Below the pieces are notes generated by a model, which searched no databases, was not told where the DNA came from, and saw only the letters and a program-made list of their open reading frames with translations. Positions 8,650 through 17,015 of a stretch of DNA of 64,000 nucleotides are shown here, in pieces; within the stretch, counting starts at the first letter, position 1; the number at the start of each line of letters is the position of its first letter. This stretch comes from JAHIYU01 sp964476155. Its GTDB lineage: Bacteria; Krumholzibacteriota; Krumholzibacteriia; LZORAL124-64-63. The DNA lies in contig CAYYYS010000006.1 of the NCBI GenBank assembly GCA_964476155.1, positions 1 through 64,000 of the forward strand, written 5' to 3'. Made by a program: the position numbers and the translations under genes.

Positions 8650-9601
8650 GGCTCGCCTCCCCGGTTCGACTGCCCTGTTTGGTCAAGGCGATGAAGGTGT
8701 CTTCCAGGTTGAAGCGGGACTCGTGCAATTCGAGCAGCTCCCAGCCTTGCTGGTTGACCAGGCCGCCCACGGCGCCGGTCACTTCCCGGCCGAAGGGCGC
8801 CCGCAGTTCGAAGCGGCTCACGCCGTCGGCGTCGCCGATCAGGGCGGCGGACTCGAGGCTGTCGAGTCCGCGCAGGGCCTCGGCGGCGGTCTCGGCGTCG
8901 GCGCGGCAGCTCAGGTAGATGCGGTTGCTGCCCATGGCCTGCTGCTCGAGTTCGTCGATGTCGCCGTCGGCCACGATGCGGCCGTCGTTGATGATGACCA
9001 CCCGATGGGTTACCGGCGCCACTTCCTGGAGAATGTGCGTCGAGAAGATGATCGTCTTGTGGTGCGCCAGGCTCTGGATCAGGTCGCGGATCCCGATGAT
9101 CTGCAGCGGGTCGAGCCCCGTGGTGGGCTCGTCGAGGATCAGGATGTCGGGATCGTGGATCAGCGCCTGGGCCAGTCCGGTCCGTTGCCTGAACCCCTTG
9201 GACAGTTCGATGATGGGCTTGCGGAAGACCTTGGCGATGCCGCAGGCCTCGACCACCCAGTCACGTCGCTCGCGGAGTCGCGCACCGCTCAGGCCGCGCG
9301 CCTCGCCGACGAAGTCCAGGTATTCGCGGACGGTCATGTCCACGTACAGGGGATTGTTTTCCGGCAGATAGCCGATGCGGCCTCGGACTTCCAGGGGATT
9401 ATCGAGAACGTCGATGCCATCGACGGTCACGGTGCCGGCGTCGGCGGCCAGGAAGGTCGTAATGATCTTCATGGCCGTGCTCTTGCCTGCTCCGTTGGGT
9501 CCCAGGAAACCGAGGATCTCGCCTTGTTCGAGGCGGAAGGACACATCGTCCAGGGCGACGGTTGGTCCGAACCGCTTCGTGACATTACGTACCTCGATCA
9601 T
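8642..9601 (-). CDS. GldA-like ABC transporter ATPase
   Basis: This is an ABC ATPase of 319 residues. It has Walker A GPNGAGKST (about residues 34-42), an LSKGFRQR signature (an S-to-K variant of LSGG, usual in this subfamily), Walker B ILILDEPTTGLDP (about 152-164) and a switch His in FSTHIL. A C-terminal regulatory region of about 90 residues follows. It is the first gene of the operon with the permease, the GldG-like protein and the DUF4340 protein. A short palindrome (CCTCTTGAAGAGG, 9664-9676) lies in the leader and may be a regulatory or mRNA structure. Confidence 0.9.
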   Translation of the reverse strand: MIEVRNVTKRFGPTVALDDVSFRLEQGEILGFLGPNGAGKSTAMKIITTFLAADAGTVTVDGIDVLDNPLEVRGRIGYLPENNPLYVDMTVREYLDFVGEARGLSGARLRERRDWVVEACGIAKVFRKPIIELSKGFRQRTGLAQALIHDPDILILDEPTTGLDPLQIIGIRDLIQSLAHHKTIIFSTHILQEVAPVTHRVVIINDGRIVADGDIDELEQQAMGSNRIYLSCRADAETAAEALRGLDSLESAALIGDADGVSRFELRAPFGREVTGAVGGLVNQQGWELLELHESRFNLEDTFIALTKQGSRTGEASHV

Positions 9602-9810
9602 CGCGAAGAGTCCTCCGGGTCTGAATATTCAGATGTGCTGGGCGAAAAGAAACGGCGACGGCGCCTCTTGAAGAGGACCGTCTCCGAATATCAAGAACGC
9701 AATATACAATAAAAGACCCCGTCTGTTCCATAAATTGTGAGTTGCCAGCGTGCCCGGGATGGTTTTGATTGAAAGGGGAGTTCCCGAAATATAGCGAAAG
9801 CGAGGCTAGA

Positions 9811-11703
9811 ATGTCCTTCCGAATCCCTCCGCGCCGCATTCTGAAGACGGTCTGTGTCCTGTTGATGGGGCTGTTTCCGCTGATCAGCTGCAGCGATGGT
9901 TCAAAACGAGAGTCCGGCGCCCGTCAGTCTATTTTCATAATGCTCGACGCCGCGCGTCCCGACCGGTTTTCCTGTTACGGCTACGCCCGCGAGACGACGC
10001 CGCGCATGGACGCCCTGGCCGCGAGCGGCCTGATCTTCCAGAACCACTTCGCTCAGGCCACCTATACCCGCGCGTCGCTGCCGACCCTGTTCTACTCGCG
10101 CTACTTTGCCAAGTCGATGTTCCCGTCCAGCGCGGCGATCCCGCTGACCGAGCCGGACGACCTCTTCCGCATCCCCGACGCGCAGACCATTTCCCTGGTC
10201 GGGGAGCTGTCCGCCGACGGCATCCACTCGGTCGTGATATCGGCTCATCCCTGGATCAAGAAGGGCACCGATTTCGCCGACGACTTCGACGTACTGCACG
10301 ACCTGTCCGGCGAGGCCCCTCCGGGACGGATTCACCCCAACGCGGAGATGCTCGTCGACGATGCCATCGACTGGCTGGGTGACAACATCGATCAGGACTA
10401 CTTCATGTACCTGCACATGATGGACACCCACACGCCCCACTTTTTCGACGCCGACGCGCAGGCCTACTACGGCGCGGAACCCTACACCGGCAGTCGTTTC
10501 GAACCCATGGGCAATCCCAAGCGGATCGAGCAGCCCCTGTACCGTGACGACATACGCTACCTTGACGCCCTCTACGACGGCAGTCTGCTCTACAACGACC
10601 GCGAACTGGGCCGTCTCTTCGACTACCTGGCCGAGCAGGGACGCCTCGACGACACGTTGATCCTCATCACTGCCGACCACGGCGAGCACCTCATGGAAGT
10701 GACCGGCCGCTATGGCCACGAGGGTGACTGGTACGATGCGGTGGCGCGTATTCCGTTGATCGTCCACTACCCCAAGAAACTGGCCCACGCCAGCGTCAAC
10801 CGCCCGACCGAGGGTGTGGACGTCCTGCCGACGATGCTGGCCCTGTTGGACGTCCCGGTCCCCGCAGATAAGATCACCGACGGCATCGACCTGCTGCCTT
10901 ACGTCAGGGGAGAGGCCGGCGCCAAACCATACGTGATGGCCCGTCAGTCCATTCGCAGCGCTCAGCACAAGGCCATCTTCGCGGATCCGGATGCCGTGTT
11001 GCTGGCTGCCGAGGCTCCCGACGTGTCCGACCTGACGGGGCAGCTCTTCGACCTCGGCGAGGACAAGCTGGAAACTCACAATCTCTGGGAGCGCGATCCC
11101 GAGACGGTCCGCGCCTTGTTGGACGCCTACCGCGAGGCCATGATGCCTCGCTATGCGCGTTATCAGTCTGCGGTGCGGTTTACCCAACCCAAGGTGCCTT
11201 TCGCTCTGGGGACCGATTTCGCCAAGATCACCGCCGAGGCCCGTGTCGTTCATCGCTCGCCTCATGACGGTGATTGCGAGGGGGATGAGTCCGGACTGTC
11301 GTGGCTGCGCTCCAAACACAAGAGCAAGCACTGGCTGCTGGGACGACCCGGCGCCGAAACCTGCGAGATCGAAGTCGCCGTGCCCAACGGCGAGTATCGG
11401 CTGAGCGCACGGATAATGGGATGCGGGATGATGGCCGTGGCGGGCGCCGACACGGTCTTCGAGGTATCCGGCATCGACTTCGATCCCAAGCAATATGCCG
11501 GTCTGCGTGAGACCCACATCGGCTACATCGCGGTCACCAACGATGTCTTCCGTGCTCGACTCGACGTGCCGGCCGACGCGGAGGGTTTCTTCCTGCGCAT
11601 CCTGGGCTTCTCGCCCATCGGGGCCGACGAGGACATCGCCGCCGACCAGGCCATGGACGAGGAGCGCATCGAACGCCTGCGCTCGCTGGGATACGTGGAC
11701 TGA
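9811..11703 (+). CDS. alkaline-phosphatase-superfamily (sulfatase-fold) lipoprotein
   Basis: This is a 630-residue secreted enzyme of the sulfatase/phosphotransferase fold. The signal peptide ends in a lipobox-like LISC near residue 24, so it is probably lipid-anchored. Metal-binding motifs include MLDAARPDRF, TADHGEH and GHEGDWYD. The nucleophile region reads YTRASLP, with Thr where a formylglycine sulfatase needs Cys or Ser. This points to a phosphohydrolase or phosphotransferase rather than a true sulfatase. The C-terminus ends in RLRSLGYVD, typical of this family. I prefer the ATG at 9811; a TTG at 9769 is in frame but would bury the signal peptide behind 14 polar residues. It shares one base with the next gene. 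Confidence 0.83.
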   Translation: MSFRIPPRRILKTVCVLLMGLFPLISCSDGSKRESGARQSIFIMLDAARPDRFSCYGYARETTPRMDALAASGLIFQNHFAQATYTRASLPTLFYSRYFAKSMFPSSAAIPLTEPDDLFRIPDAQTISLVGELSADGIHSVVISAHPWIKKGTDFADDFDVLHDLSGEAPPGRIHPNAEMLVDDAIDWLGDNIDQDYFMYLHMMDTHTPHFFDADAQAYYGAEPYTGSRFEPMGNPKRIEQPLYRDDIRYLDALYDGSLLYNDRELGRLFDYLAEQGRLDDTLILITADHGEHLMEVTGRYGHEGDWYDAVARIPLIVHYPKKLAHASVNRPTEGVDVLPTMLALLDVPVPADKITDGIDLLPYVRGEAGAKPYVMARQSIRSAQHKAIFADPDAVLLAAEAPDVSDLTGQLFDLGEDKLETHNLWERDPETVRALLDAYREAMMPRYARYQSAVRFTQPKVPFALGTDFAKITAEARVVHRSPHDGDCEGDESGLSWLRSKHKSKHWLLGRPGAETCEIEVAVPNGEYRLSARIMGCGMMAVAGADTVFEVSGIDFDPKQYAGLRETHIGYIAVTNDVFRARLDVPADAEGFFLRILGFSPIGADEDIAADQAMDEERIERLRSLGYVD

Positions 11704-12104
11704 TGGGCGCCGACCCGCGCGACCGTCGTCCTCCCGAGCCCAAGCTGTGGCACTACGAGTTGCCCGGCGGCTGGGTCGTGCTCGCCGGTCGCACCGACGC
11801 CGACAACGACCGTCTCTCCCTGAAGATCGCCAGGCCCAACGACTGGTGGTTCCACGTGAAGGGGATGCCCGGCAGCCACGTGGTGCTGCAGGTGCCGCAA
11901 GGGGAGGAGCCCGACAAGGAAACGGTTAAAGCCGCGGCGGCGATTGCGGCCTGGCATTGCAAGGGGCGCGGATCGCGGCAGGTGGCGGTGAGCGGGACCC
12001 GGGCGCGGTATGTGAGCAAGTCCAGGGGAGCCAGGCAGGGGACGGTTTCGGTGCGGAAGGAAGAGACGTTCAAAGTTCGGCCGGGGTTGCCGGGGGAGGG
12101 ATAG
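11703..12104 (+). CDS. stand-alone NFACT-R domain protein
   Basis: This 133-residue protein consists essentially of an NFACT-R (DUF814) domain. The hallmark NDWWFHVKGMPGSHVVL lies around residues 44-60, and a basic RYVSKSRGARQGTV stretch around 105-118. In full-length RqcH/NEMF-type proteins this domain follows NFACT-N and coiled-coil regions and contributes to ribosome quality control by binding RNA. Here only that domain is present. The ATG overlaps the preceding stop by one base (TGATG), so it is translated with the phosphatase-fold gene although the functions look unrelated. Its function alone is unknown. Confidence 0.8.
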   Translation: MGADPRDRRPPEPKLWHYELPGGWVVLAGRTDADNDRLSLKIARPNDWWFHVKGMPGSHVVLQVPQGEEPDKETVKAAAAIAAWHCKGRGSRQVAVSGTRARYVSKSRGARQGTVSVRKEETFKVRPGLPGEG

Positions 12105-12148
12105 TCCGCATTCCCAAGTCTGATGCCGTGGCAGTTACCCACAATCAC

Positions 12149-12164
12149 GGTACCACGTGGTACC
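12149..12164. repeat. perfect 16-bp palindrome in a convergent intergenic region
   Basis: GGTACCACGTGGTACC reads the same on both strands and lies between the convergent NFACT-R gene and the esterase gene. There is no adjacent T-run, so it is not an obvious terminator. It could be a protein-binding site or part of a weak bidirectional hairpin. Confidence 0.6.
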
Positions 12165-12215
12165 CCAGTTATGATGTGAGCTGCGATCTCAGTCGACATA
12201 TGATGAGCTCAAGTA

Positions 12216-13327
12216 TCAGGGCGCGTAAATATAACGGAAAGCCGGGATGAGCGAGTCGCGCCAGAATCCCCAAGAGTGACCCTGTGGCTTGACTTCGACC
12301 AGGTGCTCGAACCCCTTGTTCGCCAGCATCTCGACGAAGCTCTCACAGCCCGGGATGAGACTCTGGATATCGTAGACTCCCCAGTTCACATACAGCTTCA
12401 GTGACGCGGGATCGAGAGCCTCGATCCCGTTGTGCTGTGCGGGTGTCACCGCAGGACTCATGGCCACGACGCGGTCGAAATGCCCCGGGTAATGCCGGGC
12501 CAGATAGAGGGAGATGCTGCCGCCGTAGCTGGCGCCCATGGTGCCCCACCGGCCCCGTTCGCCGTAGCGTTTCTCGATCATCGGTATGAGAGTATCAACT
12601 ATGAATCTGCCGAAGTCGTCCTGCAGGTCGGTGGCGTATTCTTCGGTGCGGCGGACGGGCGGGACGCAGACGCAGATGGGTACAGTGAGCGAGTTGGCTG
12701 CCATCCGGTTCCAGGCCCTGTCGAGGCCGGCCAAGGACAAGTACTCGAGGCCGTCATGAACCAGCAGGTAAGGTCGCTCCGGGTCGTCGAAGTCGGTGGG
12801 TAATATTACAACGATCTCGCGCGAGCCGCCTAGCTGCGGTGTGTCGGCAGTCAAGGTGTCGTGCCGATATCGGGGCTCTGGCCCAACGTCTCGGAGTTGT
12901 AGAGGCTGCTGATATTCCCGGCCTTGAATCACTGAGTTGGGGCCAAACCCGCTCATGCACGTGGTTGGATTGCGGGGGTCCAGGATCCATTCACCGTCGC
13001 GGATGAACTTGTAATCGAGACGAGCATCGGACGGGAATGCAGTGGCGTGGTGCCACAAGTTGGTGCCCGGAATATGTGTCATGGCAATAGTCGGCTGCCA
13101 GTCGGTGAAGTCGCCGACCAGGCGCAGATCCCGTCCCGGCCCCATGTAAAGTAACATGATGTTGTTGGTATTATCGGAATGGACTGGGTTTGTCGGGTTG
13201 GCGGATATTAACTGTTCTGCAGCGGCTTGGCGCTGGGCCATAGGCAGATCCAGTAGTGGTCGGTGAAGTGACCGGCAAGCGCGGTGCCGGCTGAAGCCAT
13301 GATGATGAAGACAATGAGCCGTTTCAA
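12216..13327 (-). pseudogene. secreted Fes-type esterase, frameshifted after its signal peptide
   Basis: The main frame encodes an esterase of the enterochelin-esterase (EsD) family. An early-set/CBM48-like domain (LVGDFTDWQ to FIRDGEW) is followed by an alpha/beta hydrolase with nucleophile motif GASYGGS and a C-terminal GHSWGFW carrying the catalytic His. Its N-terminus lies in another frame. From TTG 13327, with GGAGG five bases upstream, a perfect signal peptide (KRLIVFIIMASAGTALAG) runs to DHYW and then meets a stop at 13208. The two frames join naturally near 13245-13260, where DHYWI would continue as DLPMAQRQ, if one base were restored. So the gene is either newly broken or carries a sequencing error. 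An internal ATG at 13241 has no ribosome site. Confidence 0.75.
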
Positions 13328-13345
13328 GGATACCTCCGGGCGGTT

Positions 13346-14029
13346 CTACCCAAGCAACCAAAACCCCGCAACCAGAATCAGCGCCCCACAAGCCCGCCGG
13401 AGCCACCGCGCGCCACTGGATCGTTCATGCCAGTCCAGCCAGTGCTGAGCCCGCGCGGCACTGGCGCCCACGGCCGCGATTATACAGCAGTGTCCCAGTC
13501 CGAACGCTATCATCAGCAAAGCTCCGCGCAACGGCGAGGCTGTCGCTTCGTGGAAGCCCGCGCCGACAACCGGCGCCAAGAACGCGAATGTGCAGGGGCC
13601 GAGCGCCACACCAAAAACGATGCCCAGTACCAAAGCGCCGGTGAATCCGCGCTGGCTGGTTCGCGCCCGGGCCGCCGGCAACGGCAGCGGCAACACGTCA
13701 AGCAGATGCAGCCCGATCACCAGAAAGATGATCGCCACCACCCGGTTCCCCCACACGCCGACATCCCCCAACAGGCGCCCGGCCAGGGCCGTGGCCCCGC
13801 CGACCAGCGCGATCGATATCAGGATGCCTACCGCGAGGGTGATCGACAGCAGGGCGGCACGGCGATCATCGGTTTTCCCATCGCCGACGTAGGCCACCAC
13901 CAAAGGCAGGGTCGCCAGATGACAAGGGCTCAGCACGATGCTCAGCACGCCCCACGCGAAGGCGGCCGCGAAGGCGAGCAACATGCCGCCGGTCACTGCA
14001 GCCGAGAGCGAAGTAAAGAGTGACTCCAT
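13346..14029 (-). CDS. CcdA-like cytochrome c biogenesis/thiol-disulfide membrane protein
   Basis: This is a 227-residue polytopic protein with six or more transmembrane helices. Two conserved cysteines sit in SPCHLATLP (about residue 34) and GPCTFAF (about 136), matching the redox Cys pair of CcdA/DsbD-beta. It would carry electrons from cytoplasmic thioredoxin across the membrane to the thioredoxin encoded directly upstream, whose stop shares one base with this start. It is the last gene of the ArsR-controlled operon. In similar arsenic loci, CcdA and thioredoxins accompany an ArsP-like permease. Confidence 0.85.
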   Translation of the reverse strand: MESLFTSLSAAVTGGMLLAFAAAFAWGVLSIVLSPCHLATLPLVVAYVGDGKTDDRRAALLSITLAVGILISIALVGGATALAGRLLGDVGVWGNRVVAIIFLVIGLHLLDVLPLPLPAARARTSQRGFTGALVLGIVFGVALGPCTFAFLAPVVGAGFHEATASPLRGALLMIAFGLGHCCIIAAVGASAARAQHWLDWHERSSGARWLRRACGALILVAGFWLLG

Positions 14030-14421
14030 CAGAACTCCACCCCGAGCTTGGTCCATTTGGCCATGATTTCCTGGCTCGAATAGAAGCCCACGTGGCGGTA
14101 GAGTTCGGTCCCGTCGGCGGCCAGGAAGATTTGGGTCGGGATGACGTCGATGCCGTACTTCTTGGCGGCGCCCTCGACCTTGCGGACGTCGATGAAAACC
14201 ACGTCCATGCGTCCTTCGTACTCCGTGCGCAGGTCATCGAGGATGGGCTTCATCATCTTGCATTGGGCGCATTTGTCGGAGCCCAGATCAACCAAGCGGG
14301 GGAGAGCCGACCCGGTGTCGGTGGCGAGGTCGTCGCCGCCTTGCTGGTCCTTGACGATCATGATGGTCACGGCGGCGGCCACCACCAGCATCACGATCGT
14401 GATACGCAATCCCCGGCTCAT
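14029..14421 (-). CDS. membrane-anchored thioredoxin-like protein
   Basis: This is a 130-residue protein with an N-terminal membrane anchor (about residues 6-24) and a thioredoxin fold bearing the redox motif KCAQCK (about residues 51-56) and the cis-Pro loop VIPTQIF. The active site faces outward, so it would be reduced through the CcdA-like protein encoded next. It overlaps the small thioredoxin gene by four bases (ATGA). Its role may be to keep the permease cysteines or an arsenical substrate reduced; that is inference from context. Confidence 0.87.
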   Translation of the reverse strand: MSRGLRITIVMLVVAAAVTIMIVKDQQGGDDLATDTGSALPRLVDLGSDKCAQCKMMKPILDDLRTEYEGRMDVVFIDVRKVEGAAKKYGIDVIPTQIFLAADGTELYRHVGFYSSQEIMAKWTKLGVEF

Positions 14422-14651
14422 GACAGCATCCCCTTTATCTCGTCAACCGACGGCACCTTGCCCACGCACTTGACCTCGCCGTCGACCACCAGGGCGGGGG
14501 TCATCATCACGCCGTAGGTCATGATTTCGGCGACCTGGGAGATTTTCTCCAGTTCGTAGTCGTCGCCGGTACTTTCCGCGGCTTCCTTGGCGCGCGCGGC
14601 GAGGGTCTCGCACTTGTCGCAACCGGTGCCGAGTATTTTGATGATCTTCAC
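14418..14651 (-). CDS. small thioredoxin family protein (redox-active disulfide type)
   Basis: This is a 77-residue glutaredoxin-like thioredoxin of the Thioredoxin_3 family. GTGCDKCETL supplies a CxxC active site near residues 10-13, and MMTPALVVDGEV is the cis-Pro loop. These proteins are habitually encoded beside ArsP/DUF318 permeases with an ArsR regulator. The gene ends four bases inside the next thioredoxin gene and begins ten bases after the permease stop. Confidence 0.9.
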   Translation of the reverse strand: MKIIKILGTGCDKCETLAARAKEAAESTGDDYELEKISQVAEIMTYGVMMTPALVVDGEVKCVGKVPSVDEIKGMLS

Positions 14652-14661
14652 GAATGTCCTC

Positions 14662-15822
14662 TCAAATCGAGCCGTAAATGAGGCCGCTGACGGTGGCCAT
14701 GACCACGACCAGCAGCACGAAAGTCAGGGTCTTGCGCGTGCCCAGCACGCTGCGAATCACCAGCATGTTGGGCAACGACAGGGCCGGACCCGCCAGCAAC
14801 AGGGCCAGGGCCGGGCCCTTGCCCATGCCGGCGCCCAGCAGTCCCTCGAGGATGGGGATTTCGGTCAGGGTCGCAAAATACATCAGAGCACCGGCCACCG
14901 AAGCGAAGAGGTTCGCGCCGAGACCGTTGCCGCCGACCATGCGCGCCACCCAGTCCGACGGGATCAGGCCCTCGTGAGCGGGACGTCCCAGCAGTAGACC
15001 CGCCATCAGGACGCCCATCAGCAACAAGGGGAGGATCTGACGCGCGAAGCCCCAGCTCTCGCCGGCCCAGGCGCCGAGTTCGCCGCGACGGCGGTAAGCC
15101 AGGACCACGACGGCGAGCAGGGCGCCGCCGGCCAACCACCACTTCACACCGTGGATCGTGTCCCAGAACGAGGCGGTTCCACTGGGCGCGCCCCAGTTGG
15201 CGAAGACCAGCACCGCGATCAGGGCGGTGAAGAAAAGGACATCCTCACCGGGCGAGCGGCTCGGCGGCGACTCGGGCAGGTCGGCGACGGTCACTTCGGC
15301 CGTCTCCTCATGACGGAAGATCAGGTGCATGGACAGACCGATCACCACGCTGAAGATCACGGCCCCGACCGCACGCGCGATACCCAGCTCCACACCCAGC
15401 ACGCGCCCGGTGAGGATAATAGCCAGCACGTTCACTGCCGGTCCCGCATACAGGAAAGCCGTGGCCGGGCCCAGCCCCGCGCCCATGCGCGAGATGCCGG
15501 CGAACAGGGGCAGCACGGTACACGAACAGACCGCCAGCACCGATCCGGACACCGCCGCAACGCCATAGGCCACGGCCTTGGGCGCGCGCGGCCCCAGATA
15601 GCGCATGACCGCGCCCTGCCGCACGAAAACGGCGATGGCGCCGGCAATGGCGAAGGCCGGCACCAGACAGAGCAGCACATGCTCGCGGGCGTACCAGCGC
15701 ACCAGGTGGAAGGCTTCGAGCAGGGCACCGTCGAAGCGGGTACCGCCGATGGGCAGGAAGTAGCAGACCAGGAAGATGCCGACGGCCCAGGCGGCGGCCT
15801 TGGTGTGTGCGCGCGCCGTCAC
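14662..15822 (-). CDS. ArsP-like (DUF318) permease
   Basis: This is a 386-residue membrane permease with about eight to ten helices in two homologous halves. Key motifs are VCSCTVLPLFAG (about residues 99-110), GPAVNVLAI, and TEIPILEGLLG with GPALSLPNML in the second half. Members export trivalent organoarsenicals (ArsP) or metals. I choose GTG 15822, which overlaps the arsR stop as GTGA; the longer ATG frame would read through arsR. A charged loop around residues 205-220 splits the halves. ArsR control supports a metalloid substrate. Confidence 0.85.
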   Translation of the reverse strand: MTARAHTKAAAWAVGIFLVCYFLPIGGTRFDGALLEAFHLVRWYAREHVLLCLVPAFAIAGAIAVFVRQGAVMRYLGPRAPKAVAYGVAAVSGSVLAVCSCTVLPLFAGISRMGAGLGPATAFLYAGPAVNVLAIILTGRVLGVELGIARAVGAVIFSVVIGLSMHLIFRHEETAEVTVADLPESPPSRSPGEDVLFFTALIAVLVFANWGAPSGTASFWDTIHGVKWWLAGGALLAVVVLAYRRRGELGAWAGESWGFARQILPLLLMGVLMAGLLLGRPAHEGLIPSDWVARMVGGNGLGANLFASVAGALMYFATLTEIPILEGLLGAGMGKGPALALLLAGPALSLPNMLVIRSVLGTRKTLTFVLLVVVMATVSGLIYGSI

Positions 15823-16112
15823 GAGTGCAGCTCCGAAATGACGCGTCCGGTGCAGGCGAAGAAGTCGAGGACGCAAGGCGTGCGCAGGGAGTAGACCACG
15901 CGGTTGCCGTCCCGTCGATCCTTGACGATGCCGTGCAGACGCAGCACCGCCAGATGCTTCGAGACGGTCGACTGGTCGGAGCCGACCAGATCGGTCAATT
16001 CGCCGGCGGTGCAGTCACCTTCACCGAGCCGGTGTACGATGAGCAGTCGGGATTCGTGGCCCAGGGCCTTTAAAACGCCGGCTTGTCTTTGGATGGCTTC
16101 GCGGTCGAGCAT
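15819..16112 (-). CDS. arsR: ArsR-family transcriptional repressor
   Basis: This is a 97-residue winged-helix repressor. The recognition helix lies in SDQSTVSKHLAVLRLHG (about residues 44-60), followed by the DGNRVVYSL wing. The metal-box cysteine pair of ArsR/SmtB (ELCVCDL) is missing at the recognition helix. Instead two cysteines occur at the C-terminus (PCVLDFFACTG), an alternative arsenical-binding arrangement known from some ArsR proteins. AGGTGA lies three bases before the ATG. A near-perfect palindrome inside the promoter spacer just upstream is its likely operator, so the operon is autoregulated. Confidence 0.9.
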   Translation of the reverse strand: MLDREAIQRQAGVLKALGHESRLLIVHRLGEGDCTAGELTDLVGSDQSTVSKHLAVLRLHGIVKDRRDGNRVVYSLRTPCVLDFFACTGRVISELHS

Positions 16113-16129
16113 AAATCACCTCGACCGTG

Positions 16130-16158
16130 AATATATGGCAATATGGCCATAATGCCAA
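16130..16158 (-). promoter_or_regulatory. arsR promoter with overlapping ArsR operator
   Basis: Read on the minus strand, TTGGCA and TATATT are separated by exactly 17 bases, a strong sigma-70 layout. The spacer and -35 hold a 22-base palindrome (16136-16157, 20 of 22 positions symmetric, with a perfect TATGGCCATA core). A bound ArsR dimer would block RNA polymerase. It ends 18 bases before the arsR start codon. Confidence 0.8.
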
Positions 16159-16197
16159 GTACTCTCTCGCTCCCTACGGCGGAAGTGAGAGACCCGC

Positions 16198-16803
16198 TCA
16201 CCGATACAGAGCCTTGAGCCCGCTCCAGGTCTGGTCCTCGTTGCCGACCGCGGGGCCGCCGAGCTGGATGTAGTTCCAGAACGTCTCGTATCCAGAAATG
16301 GTCGCCAGGTTGCTCGGCGGTTGCGTACACTCTCCGGGGACCGGGCCGGCTACCCAGACGTTGAACTCGGCCAGGAACATGGACTGGTTCAGGCTGATAG
16401 AGCCACCGCCTACCGGTTCGAACCACAGCAGCAGGTGGCTACCGGGATTGCCAGGGCAGCCCAGGGTCGTCGCGTAGTCCCAGCCGCTGTCAAAGGCGGC
16501 GGCCTGCACCCAGGGTTGGATGTCCCAGTTGATCAGGTCGTGGGCCGTCCCGTACTCATGGACCAGATCGCACTCGAGACACGATCCCCCCAACCCGAAC
16601 TCCACCCGGCCGATCATCTCGCCCGAGTAGTCGGGCGTCAGGATAAGTTTGACCACCGCGCTGGTGTCGTAGGTGATGTCGTTGATGGTCGTTGGGTCGG
16701 CATCCGTGTCGATGTCCAACAGGATTTCGTAGGCGTACAGAGGCAGCGTAAAGACGACGGCGGACAGGATCAGTATGGACAGACTGCAATAGCGAGTGTG
16801 CAT
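16198..16803 (-). CDS. hypothetical secreted protein
   Basis: This is a 201-residue protein with a clear signal peptide (hydrophobic residues 8-22, cleavage near LYAYE) and a beta-rich mature part. Four cysteines (CLEC near 77-80, CPGN near 115, GECTQPP near 158) suggest disulfides outside the cell. I do not recognise a family. GGGAGG lies just upstream of the ATG. It is 85 bases from the arsR start and in the same direction as arsR, but no functional link is apparent. The C-terminal WSGLKALYR may be a lineage-specific tail. Confidence 0.75.
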   Translation of the reverse strand: MHTRYCSLSILILSAVVFTLPLYAYEILLDIDTDADPTTINDITYDTSAVVKLILTPDYSGEMIGRVEFGLGGSCLECDLVHEYGTAHDLINWDIQPWVQAAAFDSGWDYATTLGCPGNPGSHLLLWFEPVGGGSISLNQSMFLAEFNVWVAGPVPGECTQPPSNLATISGYETFWNYIQLGGPAVGNEDQTWSGLKALYR

Positions 16804-17015
16804 GCTTCCCTCCCTAGGTAGATGGCTTCAAGGATAGGGCTGTGGCGGGACGGGGATCATAGCATATTTGTTGAGAGGAGCCAATCGTCAGCGGGCAAAG
16901 ACACCTCGCCGAGTGATCGCGGCAATCCGCGCCGCCATGTTGCCATGTCTCTGCAGGGACGAACAGAACCGACTGCCCCCAAGCCGGGAGCGTTCGGTTC
17001 TTGCGAGGCGGAGCG
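16804..17015. other. intergenic stretch, nothing recognised
   Basis: This 212-base region lies between the PorV-like gene and the small secreted protein gene, both on the minus strand. A 75-codon frame here lacks a ribosome site and any recognisable protein character, so it is not called. No clear terminator is visible. Confidence 0.4.

Noticed and set aside
5181..9601. Annotating this ABC operon as gliding motility genes
   Set aside because: Gld-type ABC trios occur widely in non-gliding bacteria and no other gliding gene is in the window.
9811..11703. Calling this gene a formylglycine-dependent sulfatase
   Set aside because: The nucleophile motif lacks the Cys or Ser that is converted to formylglycine.
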